64,000 nucleotides of DNA from Clostridiales bacterium (lineage in GTDB: Bacteria; Bacillota; Clostridia; Oscillospirales; Oscillospiraceae). Where the stretch lies: NCBI GenBank assembly GCA_004557655.1, contig SFGJ01000001.1, positions 124,001-188,000 on the forward strand, written 5' to 3'. The notes under the pieces were generated by a model, which was not told where the DNA came from, searched no databases, and saw only the letters and a program-made list of their open reading frames with translations. This document shows, piece after piece, positions 8,218 to 17,579 of the stretch (its first letter is position 1; each line of letters opens with the position of its first letter). Both the position numbers and the translations under genes were made by a program.

Positions 8218-11200
8218 TCAATTCTCGGATTTGCGCTTGTAATATTCGAACTTCTCCTTTGCTGCCTCTTCCGCATCGGCAAACAGCACCTTGGCGTTCT
8301 CCGGGAAACTCAACTCCAGAGAGGCGTACCGTACCTCGCCCTTCATGAAGTCATACAGGGACATAGACGGCTCCTTGGAGTCCAAAGTGAACTTCTTGGT
8401 GCTGGGATCATAGCGATACAGATTCCAGTAGCCGGAATTGACGGCATCCTTCATTTCCTGCTGGACATTGTTCATGCCCTTCTTAATGCCGTGGTTGATG
8501 CAGGGCGCGTAGCAGATGACGATGGATGGACCCTTGTGCGCCTCGGCCTCCTTGATTGCCTTGATGAGCTGGTTGGGATTAGCGCCCATGGAGCACTGGG
8601 CAACATAGACATTGTCATAGGTCATCAGCAGCATGCCCAGATCCTTCTTGCGGGTCTTCTTGCCGGATGCCTGGAACTGCGCCACCGCGCCCACGGGGGT
8701 AGCCTTGGAGGACTGTCCGCCGGTATTGGAATATACCTCGGTATCCACCAGCAGCACATTCACATCCTCTCCCATGGCAAACACATGATCCAAACCGCCG
8801 TAGCCGATGTCATAGGCCCATCCGTCGCCGCCGTACATCCACATGGTCTTCTTGGACATATCCTTGCGGCGCTTGAGGATTTCGGCCACAACGGCCTGTT
8901 CCTCGGCGCTGAACTTGGTGTTCTCCAGCACCGTCAGCAGCTCGTCGGTAGCCACAGAGGAGGCATCCAGATCGTCATAGGTCTCAAACCACTTGGCGAT
9001 AGCGGCCTTCACGGCAGCATCGCCGGACATGGAATCCAACTGCTTGACATACTCCGTCACGGCGGCACGGAGCTGCTTCACAGCCAGGCACATACCATAG
9101 GAGAACTCGGCATTGTTCTCAAACAGGGAGTTAGACCATGCCACACCCTTGCCGTCCTTATTCTTGCAGTAAGGTACGCAGGGCATTGCGGCGCCCCAAG
9201 CCTGTGTGCAGCCTGTGGCGTTGGCCAGATACATCTTGTCACCGTAGAGCTGCGTCAAAAGCTTAATATACGGAGTCTCGCCGCAGCCGGCGCAGGCGCC
9301 GTTGAACTCCACCAGAGGCTGACGGAGCTGACTGCCCTTGAGGGTGAACTTGTCGATGCGGTCGTTCTTCTCGGGCAGCGTCTGCAGATACTGCCAGTTT
9401 GTCTGATCCAGAGAAACCTCATGAGTGGGAACCATCTTCAAGGCCTTACCGCTCTTGGGGCAGGAGGAAACGCAGCTGCCGCAGGAGGTGCAGTCCAGAG
9501 TGGATACACCCATGGTGTACTTCAAGCCCTCCATCCTGGGGCCTTTGGCGTCCACAAGGATCATACCGGCGGGAGCGTTGGCGGCCTCCTTCTCGTCCAA
9601 CAGATAGGGACGGATCACGGCATGGGGGCACACGAAGGAGCACATATTGCACTGAATACACTCGGCCTGGTTCCACACGGGCAGATGGGTGGCGATGCCG
9701 CGTTTCTCATACTGGGAGGTACCCAGAGGCATGGTACCGTCCTCCATACCCTTGAAAGCGGACACGGGCAGCAGGTCTCCCTTTTGGGCATTGATAGGCA
9801 CCAAAATGTTCTTAATGATATCAGGCACATTTTCAGGAGCGGGCTGGATGGCAGCGCCAGAGAGAGTCTTCCAGCTCTCCTTTACGGTGACCTCCTTCAC
9901 GGCATTGATACCGGCGTCCACTGCCTGCAGGTTCATGTTGACGATCTTCTCGCCCTTGAGGCCGTAGGTCTTCTTTACAGCGGCCTTCATATGCTCCACG
10001 GCATCCTCCACAGGAATGACCTTAGCCAGCTTGAAGAATGCGGCCTGCAGCACCATGTTGGAGCGGTTGCCCAGACCCAAAGCCTGAGACTCCTTGTTGG
10101 CGTCAATGATGTAGAATTTGATGTCGTTTTCAGCGATATACTTCAGAATATCGCCGGGGATCTTCTGCTCCAGCTCATCCTCGGACCACTCGCAGTTGAG
10201 CAGGAAGCTTCCGTGGGGCTTCAGCTCGGAGATGATGTCGTACTTGGTCAGGTAGGTCTGATTGTGGCAGGCCACGAAATCGGCGTTGCTGACATAGTAG
10301 GTAGAGCTGATGGGATTGGTTCCGAAGCGCAGGTGACTCTTCGTGATACCGAAGGACTTCTTGGTGTCATACTCAAAGTAAGCCTGGCAGTACATATCTG
10401 TGGTGTCGCCGATAATCTTAATGGAGTTCTTGTTGGCACCCACGGTACCGTCGGAGCCAAGGCCCCAGAATTTGCAGGAGATGGTTCCCTCCGGCTCGCA
10501 GCCCAGTGCCGGGCCAACAGGCAGGGACAGATGGGTCACATCATCCACAATACCGATGGTGAAGTGGTTCTTCGGCTCAGAAAGCAGCAGGTTATCGTAC
10601 ACAGCCTTTATCTGAGCGGGGGTGGTGTCCTTGCTGGACAGGCCGTAGCGGCCCGCATAGATCTCAGGACGATCCTTATCGTTGATGTAAGCGGCGCAGA
10701 TATCCTCATACAGAGGCTCGCCGATGGAGCCGATCTCCTTCACGCGGTCCAGAACCGCGACCTTCTTCACCGTCTTGGGCATAGCTGAAAGCAGATGCTT
10801 TGCGGAGAAAGGACGGAACAGATGCACTTGCAGGAAGCCCACCTTCTCGCCACGGTCATTGAGGTACTTCACAGTCTCCTGCACGCAGCCCGTGACGGAG
10901 CCCATGGCCACGATGACACGGTCAGCATCAGGCGCGCCGTAGTAATCAAACAGATGATACTCCCGCCCGGTGAGCTTGCTGATCTCACCCATATACTCCT
11001 CCACGATGTCGGGGAGTTTATCATAATCGCTGTTGTTGGCCTCTCGAAGCTGGAAATAGATATCGGGATTATCCACCATAGAGCGCATCCGGGGATCCTC
11101 CGGATTCAGGGCATTGGCACGGAAGCGGGCCAGAGCGTCATAATCCACCATCTTGGCAAAATCACTGTATTCCAGGGCCTCCACCTTCTGGATCTCATGG

Positions 11201-11730
11201 CTGGTGCGGAATCCGTCAAAGAAGTGCAGAAACGGAATGCGGGACTTGATGGCGGACAAATGCGCCACGCCGGCCAGATCCATAATCTCCTGCACACTGC
11301 CAGAATTGAGGATGGCAAAGCCGGTCTGACGGCAGTTCATTACATCGGAATGATCGCCAAAAATGGAGAAGGCGTGGGTGCCGACGGTACGGGATGCAAC
11401 ATGCAGCACACCGGGCAGACGCTCGCCGGAAATACGGTGCATCGTGGGGATCATCAGCATGAGGCCCTGAGAGGCGGTAAAGCTGGTGGCCAGCGCACCG
11501 GCTTCCAATGCGCCGTGGCAAGCACCGCAGGCACCGGCCTCAGACTGCATCTCTACCAGACGGACAGGCTGATTAAAAATGTTCTTCTTTCCTTTGGCAG
11601 ACCACTCATCGGTATGCTCGGCCATGGGAGAAGACGGTGTAATGGGATAAATTGCTGCGACCTCGGAAAACGCATATGCTACATATGCCGCGGCCTCGTT
11701 ACCATCGCAGATCTTCATGATCTTACTCAT
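8218..11730 (-). CDS. nifJ: Pyruvate:ferredoxin (flavodoxin) oxidoreductase
   Basis: Single-chain PFOR of 1170 residues, full length for the family. It converts pyruvate and CoA to acetyl-CoA, CO2 and reduced ferredoxin. The N-terminal domain carries YPITPSSPMAEHTDEW (about 28-43), then the CoA-binding domain, two ferredoxin-type clusters CIQCNMCSFVCP (about 690) and CTSCGSCVSSCP (about 743), the proximal cluster cysteines CAGCGE (about 811) and the thiamine diphosphate segments GDGWAYDIGYGG and DTEVYSNTGGQ (about 960-1000). Start ATG has AGGAGGA at a 7-nt spacing. With the polyferredoxin and the CoA-transferase it forms an acetyl-CoA/butyrate energy cluster, each gene with its own promoter. 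Confidence 0.97.
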   Translation of the reverse strand: MSKIMKICDGNEAAAYVAYAFSEVAAIYPITPSSPMAEHTDEWSAKGKKNIFNQPVRLVEMQSEAGACGACHGALEAGALATSFTASQGLMLMIPTMHRISGERLPGVLHVASRTVGTHAFSIFGDHSDVMNCRQTGFAILNSGSVQEIMDLAGVAHLSAIKSRIPFLHFFDGFRTSHEIQKVEALEYSDFAKMVDYDALARFRANALNPEDPRMRSMVDNPDIYFQLREANNSDYDKLPDIVEEYMGEISKLTGREYHLFDYYGAPDADRVIVAMGSVTGCVQETVKYLNDRGEKVGFLQVHLFRPFSAKHLLSAMPKTVKKVAVLDRVKEIGSIGEPLYEDICAAYINDKDRPEIYAGRYGLSSKDTTPAQIKAVYDNLLLSEPKNHFTIGIVDDVTHLSLPVGPALGCEPEGTISCKFWGLGSDGTVGANKNSIKIIGDTTDMYCQAYFEYDTKKSFGITKSHLRFGTNPISSTYYVSNADFVACHNQTYLTKYDIISELKPHGSFLLNCEWSEDELEQKIPGDILKYIAENDIKFYIIDANKESQALGLGNRSNMVLQAAFFKLAKVIPVEDAVEHMKAAVKKTYGLKGEKIVNMNLQAVDAGINAVKEVTVKESWKTLSGAAIQPAPENVPDIIKNILVPINAQKGDLLPVSAFKGMEDGTMPLGTSQYEKRGIATHLPVWNQAECIQCNMCSFVCPHAVIRPYLLDEKEAANAPAGMILVDAKGPRMEGLKYTMGVSTLDCTSCGSCVSSCPKSGKALKMVPTHEVSLDQTNWQYLQTLPEKNDRIDKFTLKGSQLRQPLVEFNGACAGCGETPYIKLLTQLYGDKMYLANATGCTQAWGAAMPCVPYCKNKDGKGVAWSNSLFENNAEFSYGMCLAVKQLRAAVTEYVKQLDSMSGDAAVKAAIAKWFETYDDLDASSVATDELLTVLENTKFSAEEQAVVAEILKRRKDMSKKTMWMYGGDGWAYDIGYGGLDHVFAMGEDVNVLLVDTEVYSNTGGQSSKATPVGAVAQFQASGKKTRKKDLGMLLMTYDNVYVAQCSMGANPNQLIKAIKEAEAHKGPSIVICYAPCINHGIKKGMNNVQQEMKDAVNSGYWNLYRYDPSTKKFTLDSKEPSMSLYDFMKGEVRYASLELSFPENAKVLFADAEEAAKEKFEYYKRKSEN

Positions 11731-11811
11731 TCTTTTTCCTCCTCTTGGGCATTAAAGACTGCAAATCCGGATCGCCCAGTGCCGAATTTGTTTCGCAATA
11801 GTACAATTTAT

Positions 11812-11839
11812 ATCTTACCACTTTCTTTGGATTCGTCAA
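11812..11839 (-). promoter_or_regulatory. Sigma-A promoter of nifJ
   Basis: TTGACG (11834-11839) and TAAGAT (11812-11817) on the minus strand are 16 nt apart. The leader to the ATG at 11730 is about 75 nt. The rest of the 207-nt gap (11731-11937) holds only the ligA terminator and a short palindrome at 11887-11902. Confidence 0.6.
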
Positions 11840-11906
11840 TGAGAAAGCGGCAATTTTGGAACTATTCATAACATCGGAAAACATTTTTGTGTAAATGCAC
11901 AATACA

Positions 11907-11934
11907 ATTACCGCACCCCTTGAGGTGCGGTAAT
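11907..11934 (-). terminator. Terminator-like hairpin after ligA
   Basis: An 11-bp perfect stem (11907-11917 with 11924-11934, 6-nt loop) begins 4 nt past the ligA stop. The T run on the minus strand is poor, so termination may be incomplete. Confidence 0.6.
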
Positions 11935-11937
11935 CAA

Positions 11938-13911
11938 TTATTCTATCAGTGCTAAAAATTCCTCTTCGCTCAGCACGGGAATGCTCAATTCCTGCGCTTT
12001 TTTCAGCTTTGAACCGGCGTTCTCCCCCGCCACCACATAAGTAGTCTTTTTGGACACGGAGGAGGCCGCCTTGCCGCCCCGCTGCTCGATCATCTCTCCC
12101 GCTTCTTCGCGGGTAAATCGGGTCAAAGATCCTGTCAGCACAAAAGTCATCCCTGCAAAGCGACGGTCAACCAGCTCTTGCTTACTTATCATATTGATTC
12201 CTGCGCTTTTTAGCCTCCCCAGCAGATCTGCCGCCTGCGTACTGCCCATCCAGCGTGTGATATAGTCCGCCGTAACGGCACCCACATCGTCAATCCGGGT
12301 CAGCTCCTCCACGGTAGCATGGCGCAGAGCATCCATTGTACCGAAATGAGCGGCCAGAGTCTTGGCAGCCTTCGCCCCTACCTGCCGGATACCCAAGGCA
12401 TAGATCAGCCGCCAGAGGTCATTCTCCTTGGATTTGGCGATGGCATCCACCGCGTTTTGGGCGGACTTCACGCCCATACGCTCCAGCAGCACCAGTTGTT
12501 CCGCTTTCAGGTCGTAGAGATCCGCAGGATTTGCGACAAGCTTTGCGTCGATAAGCTGCCGCAGAAAAGCCGGGCCGACGCCGTCGATATCCATGGCATC
12601 CCGGGAGGCAAAGTGAATGAGGTTGCGCAGAAGCTGTGCAGGGCACTCCGCGCCGGTGCAGCGGATAGCCGCACCGTCCGGATCGCGAGCCACGGCCGCC
12701 CCGCACACCGGGCAGGTATCCGGAAACTCAAACTCCTCCGTCCCATCCGGCCGCTTTTCCCGCACCACGCTGACGATCTCAGGGATGATCTCTCCTGCCT
12801 TCTGAACGATGACCGTATCACCGATGCGAATGTCCTTCTCCCGGATGAAGTCCAGATTGTGCAAAGTTGCATTTGTCACGGTGGTCCCCGCCAGTCGCAC
12901 CGGTTCCAGCACCGCTTTGGGGGTCAGCACACCGGTGCGCCCCACCTGCACCACAATGTCCACCACCCGGGAGGGTTTTTTCTCAGGGGGATACTTGTAG
13001 GCAACAGCCCACTTGGGACATTTGGCTGTACTGCCAAGTACCTCTCTATCTGACAAGCTATTTAACTTTATAACTGCTCCGTCAATATCAAAGGGGAAAC
13101 TCATGCGCGTGTCTCCCAGACGTTCGATCTCCCGCAGAATGTCATCTCCCTCCGACAGCGTAGTCTGGGGAATTGTCGGAAAGCCCTGAGATTTCAAATA
13201 CCCGATGGTTTCAGCGTGAGTGGAAAACGCCCTGCCCTCCGCCAGTTGGAGGTTGAATACAGCAATATCCAGCCTGCGCTGGGCGCATATCCTGGGATCC
13301 TTTTGCCGTAAGGAGCCTGCGGCTGCATTGCGGGGGTTGGCCATGAGGGGCTTGCCCTCCAGCTCCAGAGCCTCATTGAGCTCCTCAAATACAGAGCGGG
13401 CCATATATACCTCTCCCCGCATAATGAGCCGGGGCAGCTTCTCCGGCAGTGTCATGGGAATGGAGCGGATCGTGCGCAGGTTTTCGGTCACATCCTCCCC
13501 CACTCGTCCGTCACCCCGGGTCGCCCCTTTATAAAACACGCCGTCCCGGTACTCCAATGCCACGGATAATCCGTCCACCTTCGGCTCCACGCTGTATTCC
13601 GCTTTGGGCAGCGTTTCCAACACTTTATGCAGGAAGTCCTCAACTTCGCTTCCGTCAAATACATCCTCTAAACTCTCCAGCGGCACGGGATGCTCCACCT
13701 GCGCGAAGTCGTTCAGCACCGCATCCCCCACCCGCTGGGTGGGCGAATCCGGGGTGATCTCCTCGGGATGCTCCTTTTCCAGATCCTGCAGCCGGCGATA
13801 GAGCTGGTCATATTCATAGTCGGACATGGTGGATGCGTCCATCGTGTAGTAGAGGCGGGCATTTTCGTTCAGCGTGTCCCGCAGCTTCTTCATTTCCGCA
13901 CGGTAGTCCAT
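11938..13911 (-). CDS. ligA: NAD-dependent DNA ligase
   Basis: Replicative and repair ligase of 657 residues. Order of parts: N-terminal NAD-contact helices (domain Ia), adenylation domain with the nucleophilic lysine K111 in EPKVDGLS, OB fold (RVVDIVVQVGRTGVLTPKA), a four-cysteine zinc finger (CPVCG and CTGAECPAQ), helix-hairpin-helix repeats, and a C-terminal BRCT domain (about 583-657, FVLTGSLTRFTREEA). Length and all motifs are standard. Start ATG follows GGGAGAT. The gene follows yunB by 14 nt. Confidence 0.97.
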   Translation of the reverse strand: MDYRAEMKKLRDTLNENARLYYTMDASTMSDYEYDQLYRRLQDLEKEHPEEITPDSPTQRVGDAVLNDFAQVEHPVPLESLEDVFDGSEVEDFLHKVLETLPKAEYSVEPKVDGLSVALEYRDGVFYKGATRGDGRVGEDVTENLRTIRSIPMTLPEKLPRLIMRGEVYMARSVFEELNEALELEGKPLMANPRNAAAGSLRQKDPRICAQRRLDIAVFNLQLAEGRAFSTHAETIGYLKSQGFPTIPQTTLSEGDDILREIERLGDTRMSFPFDIDGAVIKLNSLSDREVLGSTAKCPKWAVAYKYPPEKKPSRVVDIVVQVGRTGVLTPKAVLEPVRLAGTTVTNATLHNLDFIREKDIRIGDTVIVQKAGEIIPEIVSVVREKRPDGTEEFEFPDTCPVCGAAVARDPDGAAIRCTGAECPAQLLRNLIHFASRDAMDIDGVGPAFLRQLIDAKLVANPADLYDLKAEQLVLLERMGVKSAQNAVDAIAKSKENDLWRLIYALGIRQVGAKAAKTLAAHFGTMDALRHATVEELTRIDDVGAVTADYITRWMGSTQAADLLGRLKSAGINMISKQELVDRRFAGMTFVLTGSLTRFTREEAGEMIEQRGGKAASSVSKKTTYVVAGENAGSKLKKAQELSIPVLSEEEFLALIE

Positions 13912-13925
13912 ATTATATCTCCCTT

Positions 13926-14621
13926 TTATCCCTTGTTCATAATGTACTCGTCTGCGTAGTCCTCTACCTTATCCTCGGTGGTGCTGAAATAGGTGTATGT
14001 CTCCGGTACATTGCCCACAATTACGGTTTCCGCCACGCACAGCTCATTATTCACCTGCACGGAAGTGGCGAAGCCCGGCAGCAGCACCGTTACATATACC
14101 TCCACATCCAGCAATACCTGATGCTTGGTCTGGTTAATTCCCGCCGCTGTCAGGGCATTGCGCAGCCTGGCCGTGGCCGATCCCACGGATTGCGTGCGCA
14201 CCCGGATGTGCGGCCCGCGGCCCGCCAGAAGATTGGAACCTGTAAGCGTTCCAAGAGGTATGGACAGATCTGAGGATGTCATCTCCGACAGCCGATCCAG
14301 CACTGTGTCGGAGATGAGCGATTGCAGCCGGTTAAACTCCGACATATTGCTGCGCAGCGCCGTGACTTTTCCGCTGCTGTCCTTTTCAAAAGTGATAAGA
14401 TTTGAGCAATCCACCTGTCCGCTGGCTACGGCATCACTAACAGCATCTGACACGATGCGGTTGACCCGGTTTGTAGTACGTGATTCTGTAAGACGAGCCA
14501 CCATGGGCTGGATACGCACTACAACAAGCGCCGCACACACAAAAAAAAGGATCAAAATAATGCAAAGCCAGATCGCAACTTTTTGTTTTCCGGTTAAACG
14601 AACATAGCGAAACCTCCGCAC
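13926..14621 (-). CDS. yunB: Sporulation protein YunB family
   Basis: Small single-pass membrane protein needed for normal spore formation in Bacillus; its biochemical role is unknown. One transmembrane helix (about residues 15-37) is followed by an extracytoplasmic domain with IPLGTLTGSNLLAGRGP, the hallmark stretch of the family, and a LDVEVYVTVLLPG strand. I place the start at GTG 14621, eight nt after AGGGGG; an upstream GTG at 14630 would add three residues. Sandwiched between murD and ligA on the same strand with short gaps, so probably co-transcribed. Confidence 0.85.
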   Translation of the reverse strand: MRRFRYVRLTGKQKVAIWLCIILILFFVCAALVVVRIQPMVARLTESRTTNRVNRIVSDAVSDAVASGQVDCSNLITFEKDSSGKVTALRSNMSEFNRLQSLISDTVLDRLSEMTSSDLSIPLGTLTGSNLLAGRGPHIRVRTQSVGSATARLRNALTAAGINQTKHQVLLDVEVYVTVLLPGFATSVQVNNELCVAETVIVGNVPETYTYFSTTEDKVEDYADEYIMNKG

Positions 14622-14667
14622 GGCACACACCCCCTACATACAGTGTATGCCTGCAGCGTGTCCGCTG

Positions 14668-16053
14668 TTACTCCTCCCAGCCGTTCACAATGGTCTTGAA
14701 GGTCTTGCCCCGCTCCATAAAATTCTTGAACTGGTCAAAGGCTGCGCAGGCCGGCGAAAGAGTAACAACATCGCCACAATGTGCCCTGTCCCGTGCTGTC
14801 TCCACGGCTTTTTCAAAGGGAGTGACTTCCATGATCTCCGGACAGCCCGGCTTATAACCGGAAGCCTGTTCCACGGCGTCACGGATCTTTTGCGCCGTCG
14901 CGCCGCACAACACCAGCAGCTTCACATGCTCCACCACTTCCGGCCCCAGCACATCGAAGGGGATGTGCTTGTCATACCCGCCGGCAATGAGGATCACTTT
15001 TTCCTGAAAAGAGCGCAGTCCCGCGATAGTACGGGAAGGGCTGCTGGCAATGGAATCGTTATAAAACCGCACACCGTGGTAGGTGCGCACCAACTCAATG
15101 CGGTGCTCCACGCCGCCGAAGCTGCGGGCAAAGCCGCGGATCACCTCATCCGGAACAAGTCCATCCACGGCAGCGATAGCGGCCATATAGTTCTCCACAT
15201 TGTGCACGCCCGGCAGCAGGATATCCTCTGTAGTCATGATCTGCCGCTCCTTTCCTTCGTGGCGGCTGATAATGGCGTTGCCCCGCAGGAATACACCGTC
15301 CGTCGGTTCGTCTCTACGGCTGAAGGTGCGCACACGACCCACGGCACGGCCTGCCTGCTGGCGTGTAATGTCGTTGTCCTGATTGAAAACCGCAATGTCA
15401 CCGGCCGTTTGGAAGCGGAAAATGTTTTCCTTTGCAGCCACATACTCCTCCATCCCCTTATGCATATCCAGGTGGTTGGGGGCCAGATTCGTAACAACAG
15501 CAATGTGGGGACTTTGGTTCATGGTCATGAGCTGGAAGCTGGACAGCTCCAGCACGGCATAATCCTCCGGGCGCATTTCGTCCGCCTCGCACAGCAGAGG
15601 ATTGCCAATATTACCGCCCACATGGACGGTATTCCCGGCAGCCTTCAACAGCTCCGCAATGATGGTCGTCGTGGTGGTCTTGCCGTCTGAACCTGTAACG
15701 GCGATGAGCGTGCAGGGACAAACGGAGAAGAAGACCTCCATTTCGGAAGTAATCTCGCTGCCCCTCTCCCGCGCCGCAAGCAGCTCCGGCACATCGGGTC
15801 GCAAACCCGGGGTACGAAAGATCACATCCTGATCGAGATCCTGCAGATATGTCTCCCCAAGCTGCAGAATGCATCCGCCGCTCTCCAGTTCGTCAGCTAA
15901 ATCTCCCAGAGAGGCCCGATCCCGCTTGTCGCAGGCGGTGACACGGATACCCTCCCGAAGCAAAAGCCGCAGCAAGGGTGTATTGCTCACGCCGATGCCA
16001 ATGACGGCTACCGTCTTATATTTAAGCGAATCCAGATACTGGCGTAATGTCAT
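14668..16053 (-). CDS. murD: UDP-N-acetylmuramoyl-L-alanine--D-glutamate ligase
   Basis: MurD adds D-glutamate to UDP-MurNAc-L-Ala. The protein of 461 residues has VIGIGVSNTPLLRLL (Rossmann, residues 16-30), the P-loop AVTGSDGKTTTT, NLAPNHLDMH, the conserved YNDSIASSPS and AGGYDKHIPF, and the C-terminal LSPACAAFDQF. The start is fixed at 16053: GGAGG lies 8 nt upstream. The frame is open for 158 further codons upstream, but that stretch is antisense to rnpB and contains the murD promoter, so it is not coding. Confidence 0.95.
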   Translation of the reverse strand: MTLRQYLDSLKYKTVAVIGIGVSNTPLLRLLLREGIRVTACDKRDRASLGDLADELESGGCILQLGETYLQDLDQDVIFRTPGLRPDVPELLAARERGSEITSEMEVFFSVCPCTLIAVTGSDGKTTTTTIIAELLKAAGNTVHVGGNIGNPLLCEADEMRPEDYAVLELSSFQLMTMNQSPHIAVVTNLAPNHLDMHKGMEEYVAAKENIFRFQTAGDIAVFNQDNDITRQQAGRAVGRVRTFSRRDEPTDGVFLRGNAIISRHEGKERQIMTTEDILLPGVHNVENYMAAIAAVDGLVPDEVIRGFARSFGGVEHRIELVRTYHGVRFYNDSIASSPSRTIAGLRSFQEKVILIAGGYDKHIPFDVLGPEVVEHVKLLVLCGATAQKIRDAVEQASGYKPGCPEIMEVTPFEKAVETARDRAHCGDVVTLSPACAAFDQFKNFMERGKTFKTIVNGWEE

Positions 16054-16089
16054 ATGATAGGCCTCCATAGACGCAAAATTGTCTGTATA

Positions 16090-16118
16090 ATTATATCCCA
16101 TTTTATGAAACAGTTCAA
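16090..16118 (-). promoter_or_regulatory. Sigma-A promoter of murD
   Basis: On the minus strand TTGAAC (16113-16118) and a perfect TATAAT (16090-16095) are 17 nt apart. It is back-to-back with the rnpB promoter. Confidence 0.8.
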
Positions 16119-16149
16119 TTCCTTTTTCCAAAGAAATAGGCTCTGCAGG

Positions 16150-16178
16150 TTGACTTTGCCGGAGGATTCCTATATTAT
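16150..16178 (+). promoter_or_regulatory. Promoter of rnpB
   Basis: TTGACT (16150-16155) and TATTAT (16173-16178) are spaced by 17 nt and predict a start at about 16185, exactly where helix P1 of the RNA begins. Confidence 0.75.
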
Positions 16179-16185
16179 TATGTGC

Positions 16186-16525
16186 GAGTAGATCAGACGG
16201 TCGCGGGGACAAAGGCGAAAGCCTGTCCATGAGGAAAGTCCGGGCTCCACAGGGCAAGGATAACGGGTAACACCCGCCGAAGGCGACTTCAGGAAAAGTG
16301 CAACAGAGATATACCGCCTCATTTTGAGGTAAGGGTGGAAAGGCGAGGTAAGAGCTCACCCGACGGCGTGCAAAAGCGTCCGTCGCTGTAAACTCTATCC
16401 GGAGCAACACCGGAGTGGGAGCATAAGGCTTGCCCGGCCGCTCCCGAGGTGGCTGGAGCGTGCCGGTAACGGTACGCGTAGATAGATGACCGTATGATAA
16501 CAGAACCCGGCTTACAGATCTGCTC
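16186..16525 (+). ncRNA. rnpB: RNase P RNA (type A)
   Basis: Catalytic RNA that matures the 5' ends of tRNA. Helix P1 is formed by GAGTAGATC (16186-16194) and GATCTGCTC (16517-16525, one G.U pair). The conserved core is visible as GAGGAAAGTCCGGGCTCC just after 16230 and as GATAGATGACCG followed by ACAGAACCCGGCTTAC near the 3' end, which together form pseudoknot P4 and the universally conserved regions. The length of about 340 nt is slightly short of a typical type A RNA. A promoter and a terminator frame it. Confidence 0.95.
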
Positions 16526-16534
16526 ACTTAATAT

Positions 16535-16573
16535 GCAGCCGCTTGCGTAAACCGCTGGCGGCTGCCCCTTTTT
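16535..16573 (+). terminator. Terminator of rnpB
   Basis: GCAGCCGC (16535-16542) pairs with GCGGCTGC (16558-16565); CCC and five Ts follow. Confidence 0.8.
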
Positions 16574-16632
16574 AACCGATTTTGTATATTTCATACAATT
16601 TATTTCAATTAAACAAGAAAATATTGTTATTG

Positions 16633-16680
16633 TTGCTTCTTTACACTATCGCGCTAAAGTGGTAGCATGGTAGTGCGATA
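16633..16680 (+). promoter_or_regulatory. Promoter with overlapping inverted repeat before the amino acid ABC operon
   Basis: TTGCTT (16633-16638) and TAAAGT (16655-16660), 16 nt apart, form a weak promoter. An inverted repeat with arms TATCGCGCTA (16647-16656) and TAGTGCGATA (16671-16680) covers the spacer, the -10 box and the predicted start site. At RNA level the arms pair fully with one G.U. It could be a repressor operator or a leader hairpin. I see no known T-box or other riboswitch in the 164 nt before the gene. Confidence 0.45.
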
Positions 16681-16729
16681 AGAAATTGGCCCTCAAGATA
16701 GGATGACCAGAGAAAAGGAGAAAACTAAA

Positions 16730-17542
16730 ATGAAGAATTTGAAGAAAACCCTGTGCCTGCTGCTGGCAGTGCTGGTGACTGTTTCCCTGCTGGCCGGCTG
16801 CGGCAGCAAAAAAGAGGACGAAGGCGGCAAGAAAGTCTTTACCATGGGTATTGATGCCGAGTATCCCCCGTTCAGCTATCTGGGCAGCGATGGCAGCTAT
16901 GCCGGCTTTGATGTAGATGTATGTAAGGCCGCCTGTGATCTGCTGGGCTGGGAGCTGAAGATCTTCCCTGTGAACTGGGATCAAAAGCTGGTGCAGCTGG
17001 ACTCCATGGAATGTGACTGCGTGTGGTCCGGTATGACTATTCTGGACAGCATGAAGGATGCCGGTTATACCCTCTCCGCTCCCTACTATGACAACACCCA
17101 GGTCATCATGGTCAAGGAAGGCAGTGATATTAAGTCCTCCAAGGATCTTTCCGGCAAGGCCGTGGCTGTGCAGTTGGGTACCTCCGGCGAAAGCCTGCTC
17201 AACGAGGGCGGCGATCAGGCAGCCCTGGCCGCAACCTTTGGATCCCTGATGCGCTGTGACAGCTTCCTCAAGTGCTTCACAGAGTTGGGTGGCGGCGCTG
17301 TGGATGCCGTGATCGTGGATAAGCCCGTTGCAGCCTCCTATGCAGCAAAGAATGCAGGCTTCATCATCCTCGATGAGAATCTGGGAGCCGAGCAGTACGG
17401 TATTGCCTTCCGAGCAGCCGACAAGGAGCTGTGCGCTTCCATCGAGGGTGCCGTGAAGACTCTGGTGGAGAATGGCACCTATGCCAAAATCGCCGAGAAG
17501 TATCCCGACATTAGCACCAACAATCTGCTGTTTTTGAACTGA
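16730..17542 (+). CDS. Polar amino acid ABC transporter substrate-binding lipoprotein
   Basis: Extracellular solute-binding protein family 3, 270 residues. A lipoprotein signal peptide ends in LLAGC with the lipidated cysteine at position 24. The mature part shows the family pattern FTMGIDAEYPPFSYLGSDG, YAGFDVDVCKAACDLLG, WSGMTI, and KAVAVQLGTSGE. The specific amino acid cannot be deduced. ATG 16730 is chosen because AAAGGAG (16714-16720) lies 9 nt upstream and it gives a canonical signal peptide; an in-frame ATG at 16703 has no good RBS. First gene of a three-gene import operon. Confidence 0.92.
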   Translation: MKNLKKTLCLLLAVLVTVSLLAGCGSKKEDEGGKKVFTMGIDAEYPPFSYLGSDGSYAGFDVDVCKAACDLLGWELKIFPVNWDQKLVQLDSMECDCVWSGMTILDSMKDAGYTLSAPYYDNTQVIMVKEGSDIKSSKDLSGKAVAVQLGTSGESLLNEGGDQAALAATFGSLMRCDSFLKCFTELGGGAVDAVIVDKPVAASYAAKNAGFIILDENLGAEQYGIAFRAADKELCASIEGAVKTLVENGTYAKIAEKYPDISTNNLLFLN

Positions 17543-17579
17543 TCGGACAGGCAAATGTAATCAAATGAATCCCGCATTT

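Noticed and set aside
8491..10788. Open frame of 765 codons on the plus strand
   Set aside because: It is entirely antisense to nifJ, whose motifs are unambiguous; it has no RBS and its translation is a low-information mirror rich in Gly, His and Leu.
11887..11902. TTGTG-N6-CACAA palindrome upstream of nifJ as a second Rex site
   Set aside because: The half-sites are two bases too close for Rex (TTGTG-N8-CACAA) and it lies about 50 bp upstream of the -35 box, nearer the ligA terminator.
16566..16729. Riboswitch or T-box before the amino acid ABC operon
   Set aside because: The leader is too short and shows no T-box sequence or specifier stem; only the inverted repeat is evident.
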